NCBI GenBank assembly: GCA_035761045.1
Contig: DASTRU010000032.1
Span: 1 to 29,598 of the forward strand
DNA length: 29,598 nucleotides
Direction of reading: 5' to 3'
Origin: DASTRU01 sp035761045
Lineage (GTDB): Bacteria > Pseudomonadota > Gammaproteobacteria > Burkholderiales > Burkholderiaceae_E
Numbering within the stretch: position 1 is the first letter of the stretch; every line of letters begins with the position of its first letter. Under the pieces are notes generated by a model that was not told the DNA's origin, did no database searches, and saw only the letters and a program-made list of their open reading frames with translations. Shown one piece after another: positions 1-7,871 of the stretch. Position numbers and translations under genes: made by a program.

Positions 1-2
1 GC

Positions 3-230
3 ATCACCGCCAAGCCATTGGGCATTCAAAAAATCGACGCGAGCGACGAAGTCATCGCGCTTCAGTTCGAAAAGAACGCGCCAGTCGATCCCGCGCGCGT
101 GATTTCCCTCATCCAACGCAACCGTCACGCCAAGCTAGCGGGGCCGGATCGGTTACGTATCAATCAATCGGTTGAAAACATCGAGGACCGCGTACGCTTG
201 ATTCGCGGCATGCTCGCTGAATTACGTTAA
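3..230 (+). CDS. mfd: Transcription-repair coupling factor Mfd, C-terminal end (partial)
   Basis: Only the last 75 codons are present; the frame is open to the left edge and enters as ITAKPLGIQKID. Mfd is the ATP-dependent translocase that removes stalled RNA polymerase at DNA lesions and recruits UvrA. The visible part is the C-terminal autoinhibitory domain (D7). Its pattern (GIQKID, a hydrophobic strand with FEKN, then VDPARVISLIQ, then a GPDRLRI block and a terminal helix ending MLAEL) lines up with the tail of the E. coli protein as I remember it. It ends with TAA 14 bases before serB, which suggests co-transcription. The helicase motors lie outside the window. Confidence 0.85.
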   Translation: MTAKPLGIQKIDASDEVIALQFEKNAPVDPARVISLIQRNRHAKLAGPDRLRINQSVENIEDRVRLIRGMLAELR

Positions 231-244
231 TGCCCTAAATACTC

Positions 245-1090
245 ATGGACCTCATCGTTATCGGCGCCTCATCGGGCTCGCAACTCGACGAACTCGCCAC
301 GCTTACCTATGCCCTCGCCGCGCAACCACATGCCGACGGAGGCTGGCGATTGGAAAACGCGCGCAACGACGCCGAGACACGCACGCAAGTCGATGCGTGG
401 TGCCAAGCGCGCCGTCTCGACCACGCGTATATCCCGCCACGTTCACGCCTAAGCGATTTCACGTTGCTTGCGATGGATATGGATTCAACGCTGGTCACCA
501 TCGAAACCATTGACGAAATCGCCGACTACTGCGGCCGCAAGCGCGAGGTTGCCGCCATTACCGAAGCGGCGATGCGCGGCGAAATCACCGATTATTCGGA
601 ATCACTCAGGCGGCGCGTGGCGCTTTTGGAAGGCCTGGAAACATCCGCGTTAGAGCGCGTTTACGAAGAACGCATGCGTTTATCTCCCGGCGCGCAACGA
701 CTCATTCACGAAGCGCATGACGCGGGCTTAAGCACGTTACTCGTGTCGGGTGGATTCACATTCTTCACCGAGCGGCTGCGCGAACGCTTGCGACTTACTT
801 TCGCGAAATCGAACACCTTAGGCATCCGGCACGGCCGCCTTACCGGCGAAGTCGTTGGTGAAATCGTCGACGCCTCCGTGAAGGCACGTACCGTGCTTGA
901 CGTATGTGCGCAGCTAGGTATCACCGCCGATCGCGCCATCGCGATAGGCGATGGCGCGAATGATTTGAAGATGATGCATGCCGTCGGACTCTCGGTGGCG
1001 TATCGCGCGAAGCCGGTGGTGCGTGCGCAAGCCAGTATGGCATTCGATTTTTGCGGGCTGGATGGTTTGCTGGCCGTTTTGCCGCGCTAA
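245..1090 (+). CDS. serB: Phosphoserine phosphatase
   Basis: 281 residues. It catalyses the last step of serine synthesis, phosphoserine to serine, in the cytoplasm. HAD-superfamily motifs are complete: nucleophile motif DMDST at 78-82, SGGF at 168-171, the motif III lysine in SVKAR near 213, and GDGAND at 235-240. Residues 1-70 form an N-terminal region of the size seen in betaproteobacterial SerB, with ACT-like character uncertain. The ATG at 245 has no obvious Shine-Dalgarno, but it follows mfd by only 14 bases, so translation may depend on ribosomes finishing mfd. The product feeds the serine pool used by CysE and, through tRNA-Ser, translation; both are also encoded in this window. Confidence 0.95.
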   Translation: MDLIVIGASSGSQLDELATLTYALAAQPHADGGWRLENARNDAETRTQVDAWCQARRLDHAYIPPRSRLSDFTLLAMDMDSTLVTIETIDEIADYCGRKREVAAITEAAMRGEITDYSESLRRRVALLEGLETSALERVYEERMRLSPGAQRLIHEAHDAGLSTLLVSGGFTFFTERLRERLRLTFAKSNTLGIRHGRLTGEVVGEIVDASVKARTVLDVCAQLGITADRAIAIGDGANDLKMMHAVGLSVAYRAKPVVRAQASMAFDFCGLDGLLAVLPR

Positions 1091-1121
1091 CTTATTTTTC
1101 ACCGGCATGAAGGAGACCGCC

Positions 1122-1508
1122 ATGACCGAACTCGTGCTTGATGATCGCACTAGATCCGCCAAGGGAACCGCCACCTTGTGCTATTTGCTTTACGGGATTT
1201 CCGCGCTCGGCCTGTTCGTATCGTGGCTACCTTTTGTCGGCCTTATTTCGCTAACAGGCATCGCTGCCATCATCATTAACTACGTACGTGACGACGAAGC
1301 TCATGGCACCGTGGTGGAAAGCCATTTCCGCTGGCAAAAGCGCACCTTCTGGTTCGGCTTGTTATGGAACGTGCTAGGCGGCGTACTGTTCGTCACATTA
1401 ATCGGCGTACCGCTAGCATTAGGCATATGGTTCGCCGTTGGTGTCTGGCTGGTTTATCGCGTGATAAAGGGCTGGACTCGGTTAAATAATCTTCGCCCGG
1501 CGTATTAA
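1122..1508 (+). CDS. Small integral membrane protein, DUF4870/COG3671-like
   Basis: 128 residues. The start at 1122 is chosen because AAGGAG lies at 1110-1115 with a 6-base spacer; longer in-frame versions overlap serB. Three hydrophobic segments are visible: about 20-55 (two close helices around GLFVSWLPFVGLIS) and about 75-115. The middle segment holds a conserved-looking polar stretch with RDDEA and a SHFRWQKRTFW motif between helices. That helix-SHFRWQ-helix layout is the one I associate with the COG3671 / DUF4870-type membrane proteins, whose function is unknown. It sits 31 bases after serB and 22 bases before the exporter gene, probably in the same transcript. No enzymatic motif is visible. 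Confidence 0.75.
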   Translation: MTELVLDDRTRSAKGTATLCYLLYGISALGLFVSWLPFVGLISLTGIAAIIINYVRDDEAHGTVVESHFRWQKRTFWFGLLWNVLGGVLFVTLIGVPLALGIWFAVGVWLVYRVIKGWTRLNNLRPAY

Positions 1509-1530
1509 CTAAATATTTTCCCAACGTTTC

Positions 1531-2403
1531 ATGCCCCCACGTCATTTGCTTCTCGCACTGCTCGCGGTATTTATTTGGGGCACGAACTTTGTAGTCATCA
1601 AAATCGCGTTGAATGCGTTGCCGCCATTGTTGTTGGCAACGCTGCGCTTTGCCGCCGCGTCCCTTCCCTTTCTTTTTTTCGTAAAACGGCCGTCCGCGCC
1701 ATGGAAATGGTTGGTGAGCGCGGGCGTGGCTATTGGCGCCGGTCAGTTCGGCTTGTTATTCGTTGCCATGCGCGCCGACATCGCGCCGGGCTTGGCATCG
1801 CTTGTCATTCAAATCCAAGTGTTTTTCACCATCGTGCTCGCCGCCGTCGTCATGCACGAGCGTGTGCAGGTTTGGCAGATCATCGGACTCATTCTCGCCA
1901 CTTTTGGTATCGCCACGATTGCTTGGCATTTGGACGCTACCGTCACCGCGCTTGGGCTCACGCTCGTATTGATCGCCGCGTTGTGTTGGGCGCTCGGCAA
2001 TCTCGCCACCAAGCTTGCGCGAACACGTGACATGTTCGCCTTCACCATTTGGTCGAGCGTTTTCGCCGTGCCTCCGCTTTTAGTGCTGTCGTTAAGTCTT
2101 GAAGGATGGCCCGCGATGCGAGCTGGCTTGCTCGCGGCCGATGCGTCGATTTGGACCGCTGTCCTGTGGCAAGCCTTAGGCAACACCATCTTGGGATATG
2201 GCATATGGAATTGGTTGTTAGCGCGCCATCCCGCCGCCGCCGTCACGCCGATGGCCTTACTCGTTCCCGTGTTTGGCATGGCGGCTAGCGCGCAATGGTT
2301 GGGCGAGCCGATGCAAGCGTGGAAACTAACCGCTGCTGCTTGCGTGATCTTAGGAATTGGAATCGCGGTGCTCTGGCCTAAGGTGCGCACCAAGCGTTCC
2401 TAA
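1531..2403 (+). CDS. eamA: EamA/DMT-family metabolite exporter, close to E. coli EamA (YdeD)
   Basis: 290 residues with about ten hydrophobic segments arranged as two EamA repeats (roughly 5-135 and 145-280), typical of drug/metabolite transporters of the inner membrane. Local patterns match E. coli EamA, the O-acetylserine/cysteine exporter: FIWGTNFVVIK near the N-terminus, PPLLLATLRF, the ASLVIQIQVFFTI helix, and GYGIWNWLLARH in the second repeat. Substrate by analogy would be cysteine-pathway metabolites, but DMT transporters change substrate easily, so that is inference. The ATG at 1531 has no clear ribosome site. A weak hairpin (CCCAA/TTGGG at about 2444-2457) lies downstream but is too short to call a terminator. 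Confidence 0.85.
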   Translation: MPPRHLLLALLAVFIWGTNFVVIKIALNALPPLLLATLRFAAASLPFLFFVKRPSAPWKWLVSAGVAIGAGQFGLLFVAMRADIAPGLASLVIQIQVFFTIVLAAVVMHERVQVWQIIGLILATFGIATIAWHLDATVTALGLTLVLIAALCWALGNLATKLARTRDMFAFTIWSSVFAVPPLLVLSLSLEGWPAMRAGLLAADASIWTAVLWQALGNTILGYGIWNWLLARHPAAAVTPMALLVPVFGMAASAQWLGEPMQAWKLTAAACVILGIGIAVLWPKVRTKRS

Positions 2404-2522
2404 ATCGCGATAGGCAATTGATCTAAAAATTTCATAACATTTCGACCCCAAGAATTTGGGTTGCAGCGTACGCGCACGCACATTTACATCTACGGCAACG
2501 TCACTTTCTAAGTCACCTTGCC

Positions 2523-3266
2523 ATGGAAAAATCGTCCCGTACCGACATCCCGCTAACCACTCAACGCGCCATGTGGGAGCGCTGGAATCGAGAGGCCAAC
2601 CGTCGGCGTCACTTAGCGCCCTCGCCGGCACGACAAGCGGAAGCTGTCGATCAATTCATAAGATCCCTAAGCAGAACCGATTTAGCGATTTTGGATGTTG
2701 GTTGTGGAACCGGTTGGTTATGCGAACGCTTAATGCGCTATGGAGACGTTACCGGAACCGACATCGTCGACAGCGCGCTTCAACAAGCAAAGTTGCATAT
2801 TCCTAACGTTAGGTTTTTATGCGGCGATTTTGTGCACATCGACTTCGTCCCATCGAGCTTCGACGTTATCGTGAGTTTGGAAGTCGTCGCGCACGTGGCT
2901 GATCAGATCACTTTTATCGATCGCATCGTTGAATTGTTGAAACCTGGCGGTCATTTGCTGCTTTCAACGCAAAATCGTCCAGTGCTTGAACGGTGGAGCG
3001 AGGTCGGTCCACCCGCGAATGGGCAATTAAGAAGCTGGTTGAATGCGCGCGAATTGAGGATGCTGCTGATGCCCCGGTTCGACGACGTGCACATAACGTC
3101 GCTCGTACCCGTCGGTGACCGCGGAATCCTGCGCCTCGTTAATTCGCACAAGCTCAATACGTTACTGGGATACGTCGTTCCCAATCACGTGATTGAGCGA
3201 GCGAAAGAGTCCGTGATGTTGGGCCACACGTTGTTTGCCACCGCACAAAAAAAACTTAACTCGTGA
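2523..3266 (+). CDS. Class I SAM-dependent methyltransferase, UbiG-like fold, substrate unknown
   Basis: 247 residues. Motif I is LDVGCGTG at 57-64, followed by an acidic strand end (VTGTD), a second acidic position in CGDF, motif IV-like FDVIVSLEVVAHV, and a post-motif block LLKPGGHLLLSTQNR. This is the standard Rossmann methyltransferase order, and the VVAHV / PGG(H)L pattern resembles UbiG and related O-methyltransferases. The true UbiG normally sits with other metabolic genes, so I do not assign it. The last 70 residues contain no recognisable domain. No Shine-Dalgarno is visible before the ATG. The gene stands alone between the exporter and the terminator and reads more AT-rich than its neighbours, so horizontal acquisition is possible but unproven. 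Confidence 0.8.
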   Translation: MEKSSRTDIPLTTQRAMWERWNREANRRRHLAPSPARQAEAVDQFIRSLSRTDLAILDVGCGTGWLCERLMRYGDVTGTDIVDSALQQAKLHIPNVRFLCGDFVHIDFVPSSFDVIVSLEVVAHVADQITFIDRIVELLKPGGHLLLSTQNRPVLERWSEVGPPANGQLRSWLNARELRMLLMPRFDDVHITSLVPVGDRGILRLVNSHKLNTLLGYVVPNHVIERAKESVMLGHTLFATAQKKLNS

Positions 3267-3286
3267 TTGTTCGCGGCAGTCGAAAA

Positions 3287-3321
3287 AAAACGCGCTAGAT
3301 CCAAAAGACCTAGCGCGTTTT
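3287..3321. terminator. Bidirectional intrinsic terminator between methyltransferase and tRNA-Ser
   Basis: A perfect 12-base inverted repeat: AAAACGCGCTAG at 3287-3298 and CTAGCGCGTTTT at 3310-3321, with an 11-base loop. The A-tract (3283-3290) and T-tract on either side allow it to act in both directions. It would end the plus-strand methyltransferase transcript and the minus-strand lysC/tRNA-Ser transcript. Confidence 0.85.
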
Positions 3322-3332
3322 CATTATGCGTC

Positions 3333-3426
3333 TGGCGGAGACGGTGGGATTCGAACCCACGATGCAGGTTTTAGCCCGCATACTCCCTTAGCAGGGGAGC
3401 ACCTTCGGCCTCTCGGTCACGTCTCC
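3333..3426 (-). tRNA. tRNA-Ser (anticodon GCU)
   Basis: Read on the minus strand, it starts GGAGACG and ends CGTCTCC + G + CCA, a perfect 7-base acceptor stem with encoded CCA. The T-arm GGTTCGAATCC and the D-arm region GAGAGG are present. The anticodon stem-loop is CTCCC-CTGCTAA-GGGAG, giving anticodon GCU (reads AGC/AGU). A long variable arm, expected for serine tRNA, gives a total of 94 bases. It lies 26 bases downstream of the lysC stop in the same direction and directly before the terminator, so it may be processed from the lysC transcript. Confidence 0.97.
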
Positions 3427-3452
3427 GTAAAGCTCGGCGCGCAGTTTAGCAC

Positions 3453-4709
3453 TCAGACGGCCGCTTGTTCGAGTCCGAAGGCTTTATGCAACGCTCGAAC
3501 CGCGAGTTCCATGTATTTGTCGTCAATCACGACGGAAATCTTGATCTCGGAAGTCGAGATCATCTGAATATTGATGCCCTCTTCGCTCAACGTGCGAAAC
3601 ATCAAGCTTGCGATGCCAACGTGGGAACGCATGCCAATGCCCACGGCCGATACCTTGGCCACCTTCGGATCGCCGACGATTTCCTTGGCACCGATCGGGC
3701 CCTTGACCTTGGTTTCGAGCACGTCCATCGCCTTGGCGTATTCGCCACGCGTCACGGTGAAGGAAAAGTCCGTCGTGCCACCCACCGCTTGGTTTTGAAT
3801 GATGACGTCCACGTCGATGTTGGCGTCGGCGATCGGCCCGAGGATTTGATAAGCGATGCCGGGTTTGTCGGGCACGCCCATGACGGTGATCTTGGCTTCA
3901 TCGCGCGAGAAGGCGATACCCGAAATAACGGCGGCTTCCATGTTTTCGTCTTCCTCAAAGGTAATGAGCGTGCCCGAGTGCATTTCGTCCTCGAGCGGCA
4001 TGAGCGGATCGGTCAGCGACGAGAGCACGCGCGTGCGCACCTTGTATTTGCCCGCGAACTCCACGCTGCGAATTTGCAGCACCTTGGAGCCTAACGAAGC
4101 CATCTCCAACATTTCCTCGAAGCTGATGACTCTTAGCTTGCGCGCTTCGGCGACGATACGCGGATCGGTCGTGTACACGCCATCCACGTCGGTATAAATC
4201 AAGCACTCGTCCGCCTTAAGCGCGGCGGCCACCGCGACGGCCGAGGTGTCGGAACCGCCACGGCCCAAGGTAGTGATGTCGCCGCGCTCGTCCACGCCTT
4301 GGAAGCCGGTCACGATCGCTACCCGACCGGCGTCGAGATCCGCGCGGATCCGCGCGTCGTCGATCGAGTTGATCCGTGCCTTGGTATGCGCAGAGTCCGT
4401 CTTGATCGGCACTTGCCAGCCGCAATAACTCACGGCGTCGACGCCTTCGTGCTTAAGCGCGATCGCAAGAAGACCCACCGATACTTGCTCTCCGGTAGCC
4501 GCGATTTGATCAAGCTCGCGAGGATCGGGATGCGGGGATAGGTCTTTAGCCAATGCGAGCAGACGATTGGTCTCGCCCGACATCGCGGACGGAACGACAA
4601 CGATGCGATGACCTGCGCGCACCCATTTCGCAACCCGTTTAGCGACGTTGCGAATGCGCTCGGTCGAGCCCATCGAAGTGCCGCCGTACTTATGGACGAT
4701 GAGAGCCAT
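3453..4709 (-). CDS. lysC: Aspartate kinase
   Basis: 418 residues. It phosphorylates aspartate in the first step of the lysine, threonine and methionine pathway. The N-terminal kinase signature is VHKYGGTSMGS with KYGGTS at 7-12; SAMSGETNRL and a GRGGSDTSAVA block (the aspartate-binding region) follow. The C-terminal part has two ACT-type repeats (for example AKITVMGVPDKPGIAYQIL and VSAVGIGMRSHVGIASLMF), which bind lysine and/or threonine for feedback control in monofunctional enzymes. The start ATG has GAGG about 9-12 bases upstream. It follows tilS by 126 bases, in which an exact TATAAT is found, so it probably has its own promoter. Together with dapA in this window it supplies the diaminopimelate/lysine branch. 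Confidence 0.96.
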   Translation of the reverse strand: MALIVHKYGGTSMGSTERIRNVAKRVAKWVRAGHRIVVVPSAMSGETNRLLALAKDLSPHPDPRELDQIAATGEQVSVGLLAIALKHEGVDAVSYCGWQVPIKTDSAHTKARINSIDDARIRADLDAGRVAIVTGFQGVDERGDITTLGRGGSDTSAVAVAAALKADECLIYTDVDGVYTTDPRIVAEARKLRVISFEEMLEMASLGSKVLQIRSVEFAGKYKVRTRVLSSLTDPLMPLEDEMHSGTLITFEEDENMEAAVISGIAFSRDEAKITVMGVPDKPGIAYQILGPIADANIDVDVIIQNQAVGGTTDFSFTVTRGEYAKAMDVLETKVKGPIGAKEIVGDPKVAKVSAVGIGMRSHVGIASLMFRTLSEEGINIQMISTSEIKISVVIDDKYMELAVRALHKAFGLEQAAV

Positions 4710-4810
4710 GGAGATTTGCGCCTCACGTCGCCAATATCGCGCGTGGGCGGATTCGTTCGTTACAAGGAAGTGGTGTTCGCGCGTCGCGCGGCCGCTTGAC
4801 GGCGGGCCGG

Positions 4811-4816
4811 ATTATA
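4811..4816 (-). promoter_or_regulatory. Putative -10 element for lysC
   Basis: Minus-strand TATAAT, an exact match to the sigma-70 -10 consensus, in the tilS-lysC gap about 100 bases before the lysC start. The -35 position, at the tilS stop codon, shows no good TTGACA match, so the call rests on the -10 box and the location. No lysine riboswitch architecture is apparent in the leader. Confidence 0.45.
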
Positions 4817-4835
4817 AGCGGTGTGCCCCGCGCGC

Positions 4836-6251
4836 TTAGATCACGTTGTGGAGAGACGGTCCGTCTTTAGGCATGGCACGCCAGCGAATTTGAATCTTGG
4901 GCGTGCTGGCGTCGAACTTCCAAGCGCGGTTTTCACCAAGACCAGGCGCCCATAACACGTGATCGTTAATGAGCAATACAGGAGCGCCCTCGCGCTCCCA
5001 GAGCGGAACATTGTTTTGTTGATAGCAATGTTTGAGCGAGCGGCTAGGACGATCGGGCCCGAATTGAAAGCGTTCCTTGCCCATACGCGGACGTGCGATG
5101 AGCGTGGCGTTTTGCAGTACGGATTCCGGAATGCCTTCGACGCCACGACTAAATTCAAAGGCGCCGTTCCACGACGGCAACATCCATTGCGATTGCCCAT
5201 GCCATTGAAGGGTTTCAATCGTCGTGCATGTTGAATCAGTAAGTTTGTGCCGCTCGAAGATAACGATTCCGCGCGATAAGCGAAGTCGGCCTTGCGCAAG
5301 ATCCACGCACACGCGGCGGTCGGGCGCGCTCGTGAGTAATTGCCGTTGCGCTTCGATCAACCGCGCATGCGACGGCGCCTCCAGGTTCATTTCGCGAAAC
5401 CATTCACGTAACAACGCCACGCGGCGCGGCGAGGAAAGTCGCGCCAATCGCTCCACCGCGATGCCTTGCCCAACACGCGCGGTGGCAAGATCGTCGCGGC
5501 CAATTTCACGCTCAAGCGCGAGTGATTCTTGTAAATGCCGTGCGGTTCGCGCAATCGCGTTCGTCGCGCCAGGCCAAGTGCGCTCGAGCATCGGCAGCAC
5601 CGATAAACGCATGGCGTTGCGTCGGTAACGTTCGTCGCGGTTGGACTCGTCGTGAATCCACTTAATGCCGCGCTGTTCGGCCACGCACTCAAGTTCCCTG
5701 CGAGACACTTCAAGCAAGGGTCGCCATAAAACTATTTTTTGATAGGTGCGCCACTCGGGCATAGCCGCAAGTCCCGCGACGCCCGCTCCGCGCACGAGCT
5801 GCAACAACACGGTCTCGGCTTGATCATCGCGGTGATGAGCCAACGCGATGACGGCGGCGCGTTCGTCATCGGCGACACGGCACAAGGCCGAATAACGCGC
5901 CTCGCGTGCTTGGGCTTCCACATTGCCCGCGGCCGTATCGAGCGCCACGCGTACCAAGCGGAATGCGACATGGCGTTCGCGCGCAAGACGTTCCACCACC
6001 GCGCCCCATGCATCGGCATTCGGACTCAGGCCATGATGGATATACACCGCGATCAACCGCTCGGGGTCTAGCACTCGTGCAAGCACGTCGAGCAACACGC
6101 TCGAATCGCATCCGCCCGAACAACCCACCACGACACGCACGTCGCGCAAAGAAGAAAGCCGCCGCGCCCAGGAGGACGCAACGGCTTCATCAAGACGAGC
6201 CAGCACGGCGGCGTGATTAAGCGTCGGCACCGGTCTCCTTGAACTTGCCAT
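4836..6251 (-). CDS. tilS: tRNA(Ile)-lysidine synthetase
   Basis: 471 residues from the ATG at 6251. It converts the wobble cytidine of the AUA-reading tRNA-Ile to lysidine using lysine and ATP. The N-type ATP pyrophosphatase PP-loop is VVGCSGGCDSSV, with SGGCDS at 45-50. Further family marks are HHGLSPNADAW, the ALAHHRDDQAETVLLQLVRGAG block, and IKWIHDESNRDERYRRNAMR. The C-terminal third contains the less conserved tRNA-binding TilS domains. The start is uncertain: ATG 6251 lies inside the end of accA, while a GTG at 6230 has AAGGAG just 4 bases before it. Either start overlaps accA (by 35 or 14 bases), implying translational coupling. Confidence 0.95.
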   Translation of the reverse strand: MASSRRPVPTLNHAAVLARLDEAVASSWARRLSSLRDVRVVVGCSGGCDSSVLLDVLARVLDPERLIAVYIHHGLSPNADAWGAVVERLARERHVAFRLVRVALDTAAGNVEAQAREARYSALCRVADDERAAVIALAHHRDDQAETVLLQLVRGAGVAGLAAMPEWRTYQKIVLWRPLLEVSRRELECVAEQRGIKWIHDESNRDERYRRNAMRLSVLPMLERTWPGATNAIARTARHLQESLALEREIGRDDLATARVGQGIAVERLARLSSPRRVALLREWFREMNLEAPSHARLIEAQRQLLTSAPDRRVCVDLAQGRLRLSRGIVIFERHKLTDSTCTTIETLQWHGQSQWMLPSWNGAFEFSRGVEGIPESVLQNATLIARPRMGKERFQFGPDRPSRSLKHCYQQNNVPLWEREGAPVLLINDHVLWAPGLGENRAWKFDASTPKIQIRWRAMPKDGPSLHNVI

Positions 6252-7188
6252 ACGCCATGATCCGCTCGTGACGACCCGCGATTAGGTCGCGCGTGCTCAT
6301 GCCTTGGAATTGACGCAAGGTATCGGCCAACGCGCGCTTGAGCATCTGCGCCATTTGCTGCGGATTACGATGCGCGCCGCCTAACGGTTCGTTGACGATC
6401 TTGTCGATCAAGCCCAACGCCTTTAAGCGATGCGCGGTGATGCCCAAGGTCTCGGCGGCTTCGGGCGCCTTGTCGGCGCTTTTCCACAAAATGGATGCGC
6501 AACCTTCCGGCGAGATGACCGAGTACGTGGCGTACTGAAGCATGAGCACCGTATCGCCCATCGCGATCGCCAACGCGCCACCCGAACCGCCCTCGCCAAT
6601 GATGGTGGTAATGATGGGCACTTGCAGCTCGGCCATCGCATAAAGGTTATGGCCGATCGCTTCGGATTGGCCGCGCTCCTCCGCGTCGATACCGGGATAA
6701 GCGCCAGGCGTATCAACGAAGGTCAGCAAGGGCAAGCCAAACTTTTCGGCCAAGCGCATGAGGCGCAAGGCCTTGCGATAGCCCTCGGGCTTGGGCATGC
6801 CAAAGTTGCGCATCGTGCGTTCCTTGACATCGCGGCCTTTTTGATGACCGAGCACCATCACGGGTTGCCCGTTAAACCGTGCCAAGCCACCAACGATGGA
6901 TTTATCGTCGGAGAACGAACGATCGCCATGCAGCTCGTGGAAATCGGTGAACATCTCGCGGATGTAATCCAAGGTGTATGGCCGCTGCGGATGACGCGCG
7001 ACCTGCGACACCTGCCAAGGCGAGAGCTTGGCGTAAATATCCTTGGTAAGCGTTTCGGACTTTTTTTGTAGACGACGAATTTCTTCGGAAATGTCCACCG
7101 CCGAATCGTTTTGCACGAAACGTAATTCCTCGATCTTGGATTCGAGTTCAGAGATCGATTGTTCAAAATCCAGGAACGTAGTTTTCAA
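6217..7188 (-). CDS. accA: Acetyl-CoA carboxylase carboxyltransferase, alpha subunit
   Basis: 323 residues, the usual length. It forms, with AccD, the carboxyltransferase that makes malonyl-CoA for fatty acid synthesis. Recognisable parts are the N-terminal helix (FLDFEQSISELESKIEEL), the PQRPYTLDYI block, FHELHGDRSFSDD, the GHQKGRD motif, FVDTPGAYPGIDAEERGQ and the GEGGSGGALAI oxyanion region. The start codon is TTG at 7188, with a near-perfect TAGGAGG five bases upstream of the spacer; no ATG gives a better fit. It follows the glycosylase gene by 23 bases and overlaps tilS at its end. The conserved placement of accA beside tilS in betaproteobacteria supports the call. Confidence 0.97.
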   Translation of the reverse strand: MKTTFLDFEQSISELESKIEELRFVQNDSAVDISEEIRRLQKKSETLTKDIYAKLSPWQVSQVARHPQRPYTLDYIREMFTDFHELHGDRSFSDDKSIVGGLARFNGQPVMVLGHQKGRDVKERTMRNFGMPKPEGYRKALRLMRLAEKFGLPLLTFVDTPGAYPGIDAEERGQSEAIGHNLYAMAELQVPIITTIIGEGGSGGALAIAMGDTVLMLQYATYSVISPEGCASILWKSADKAPEAAETLGITAHRLKALGLIDKIVNEPLGGAHRNPQQMAQMLKRALADTLRQFQGMSTRDLIAGRHERIMAYGKFKETGADA

Positions 7189-7211
7189 TCGCTCCTCCTA
7201 AGGTTTGTTCT

Positions 7212-7871
7212 TTAGTACTCGACCGGTACCGGGTCGAGGCTGCGCCACAAATACCATGTTCCAACGGTGCGCCATGGTTCCCAATTGGCCGACACCTCGC
7301 GCGCTTCGCTACGCGTGACGGGCTCGCCACTAAAGTAATGCACGCTGATGGCCTTGAGTAAGCCCAGATCGTCCACTGGAAACACATTGGGACGCAAGAG
7401 ATTGAAGATGAGGAACATCTCCGCCGTCCAACGACCAATGCCGCGAATCGCGACTAATTCATTGATGATGGCTTCGTCGTCCATCTCGTTCCAGCGCGCG
7501 ATATGCACTCGTCCGGCTTTGAAATGCGCCGCTAAATCAAGCACGTATTCCGCTTTGCGCCGGCTTAATCCGCAGGCCGCCAACTGATCGACATCAAGCT
7601 TTAACACCGACGCGGGCGCCATGCGCGGACATGCTTGCTTGAATCGTCCCCACACCGCTTCGGCCGCCTTGACCGAAATTTGCTGCCCAACGATTGAGCG
7701 TGCAAGCGTGACGAACGGATCGCCGCGAGACATCAAGCACAAGCCTTCGTACTTAGGAATGATCTTGCGCATGATGCGGTCGCGCTTGATGAGCGCGGTA
7801 CTCGCCTCTTCCCAGTACGCGGGCATGATGGGTTCGGATTTGGCTTGCGCCGATGTCACGCGCGTCGCCAT
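7212..7871 (-). CDS. alkA: DNA-3-methyladenine glycosylase, AlkA/HhH-GPD family
   Basis: 219 residues. It removes alkylated purines from DNA as the first step of base excision repair. The helix-hairpin-helix with GPD region is visible: LVAIRGIGRWTAEMFLIF at 139-156, then PVDDLGL at 165-171, with D168 at the position of the catalytic aspartate in AlkA. An upstream helix VTLARSIVGQQISVKAA (54-70) is typical of the family. It is shorter than E. coli AlkA (about 282 residues) because the N-terminal TBP-like domain is absent, so it resembles the compact glycosylases. GAGGT lies 5 bases before the ATG. The start overlaps the end of cysS by 16 bases. Confidence 0.9.
   Translation of the reverse strand: MATRVTSAQAKSEPIMPAYWEEASTALIKRDRIMRKIIPKYEGLCLMSRGDPFVTLARSIVGQQISVKAAEAVWGRFKQACPRMAPASVLKLDVDQLAACGLSRRKAEYVLDLAAHFKAGRVHIARWNEMDDEAIINELVAIRGIGRWTAEMFLIFNLLRPNVFPVDDLGLLKAISVHYFSGEPVTRSEAREVSANWEPWRTVGTWYLWRSLDPVPVEY

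Noticed and set aside
2444..2457. Terminator after eamA
   Set aside because: The stem is only five base pairs (CCCAA/TTGGG) and is followed by just two T.
3235..3567. Plus-strand reading frame of 110 codons across the tRNA-Ser with GGDGGIRTHD in its translation
   Set aside because: It is the antisense of the tRNA gene; that peptide is a well-known artefact of tRNA-Ser antisense translation in databases.
3465..4094. Long plus-strand reading frame (209 codons) opposite lysC
   Set aside because: Low-complexity His/Asp/Arg-rich translation typical of the antisense of a GC-rich gene; lysC is certain on the other strand.
4710..4835. Lysine riboswitch upstream of lysC
   Set aside because: The 126-base gap is too short for the lysine aptamer and shows none of its paired arms.
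6430..7071. 213-codon plus-strand reading frame opposite accA
   Set aside because: Shadow frame of a confidently identified gene; no ribosome site or family resemblance.
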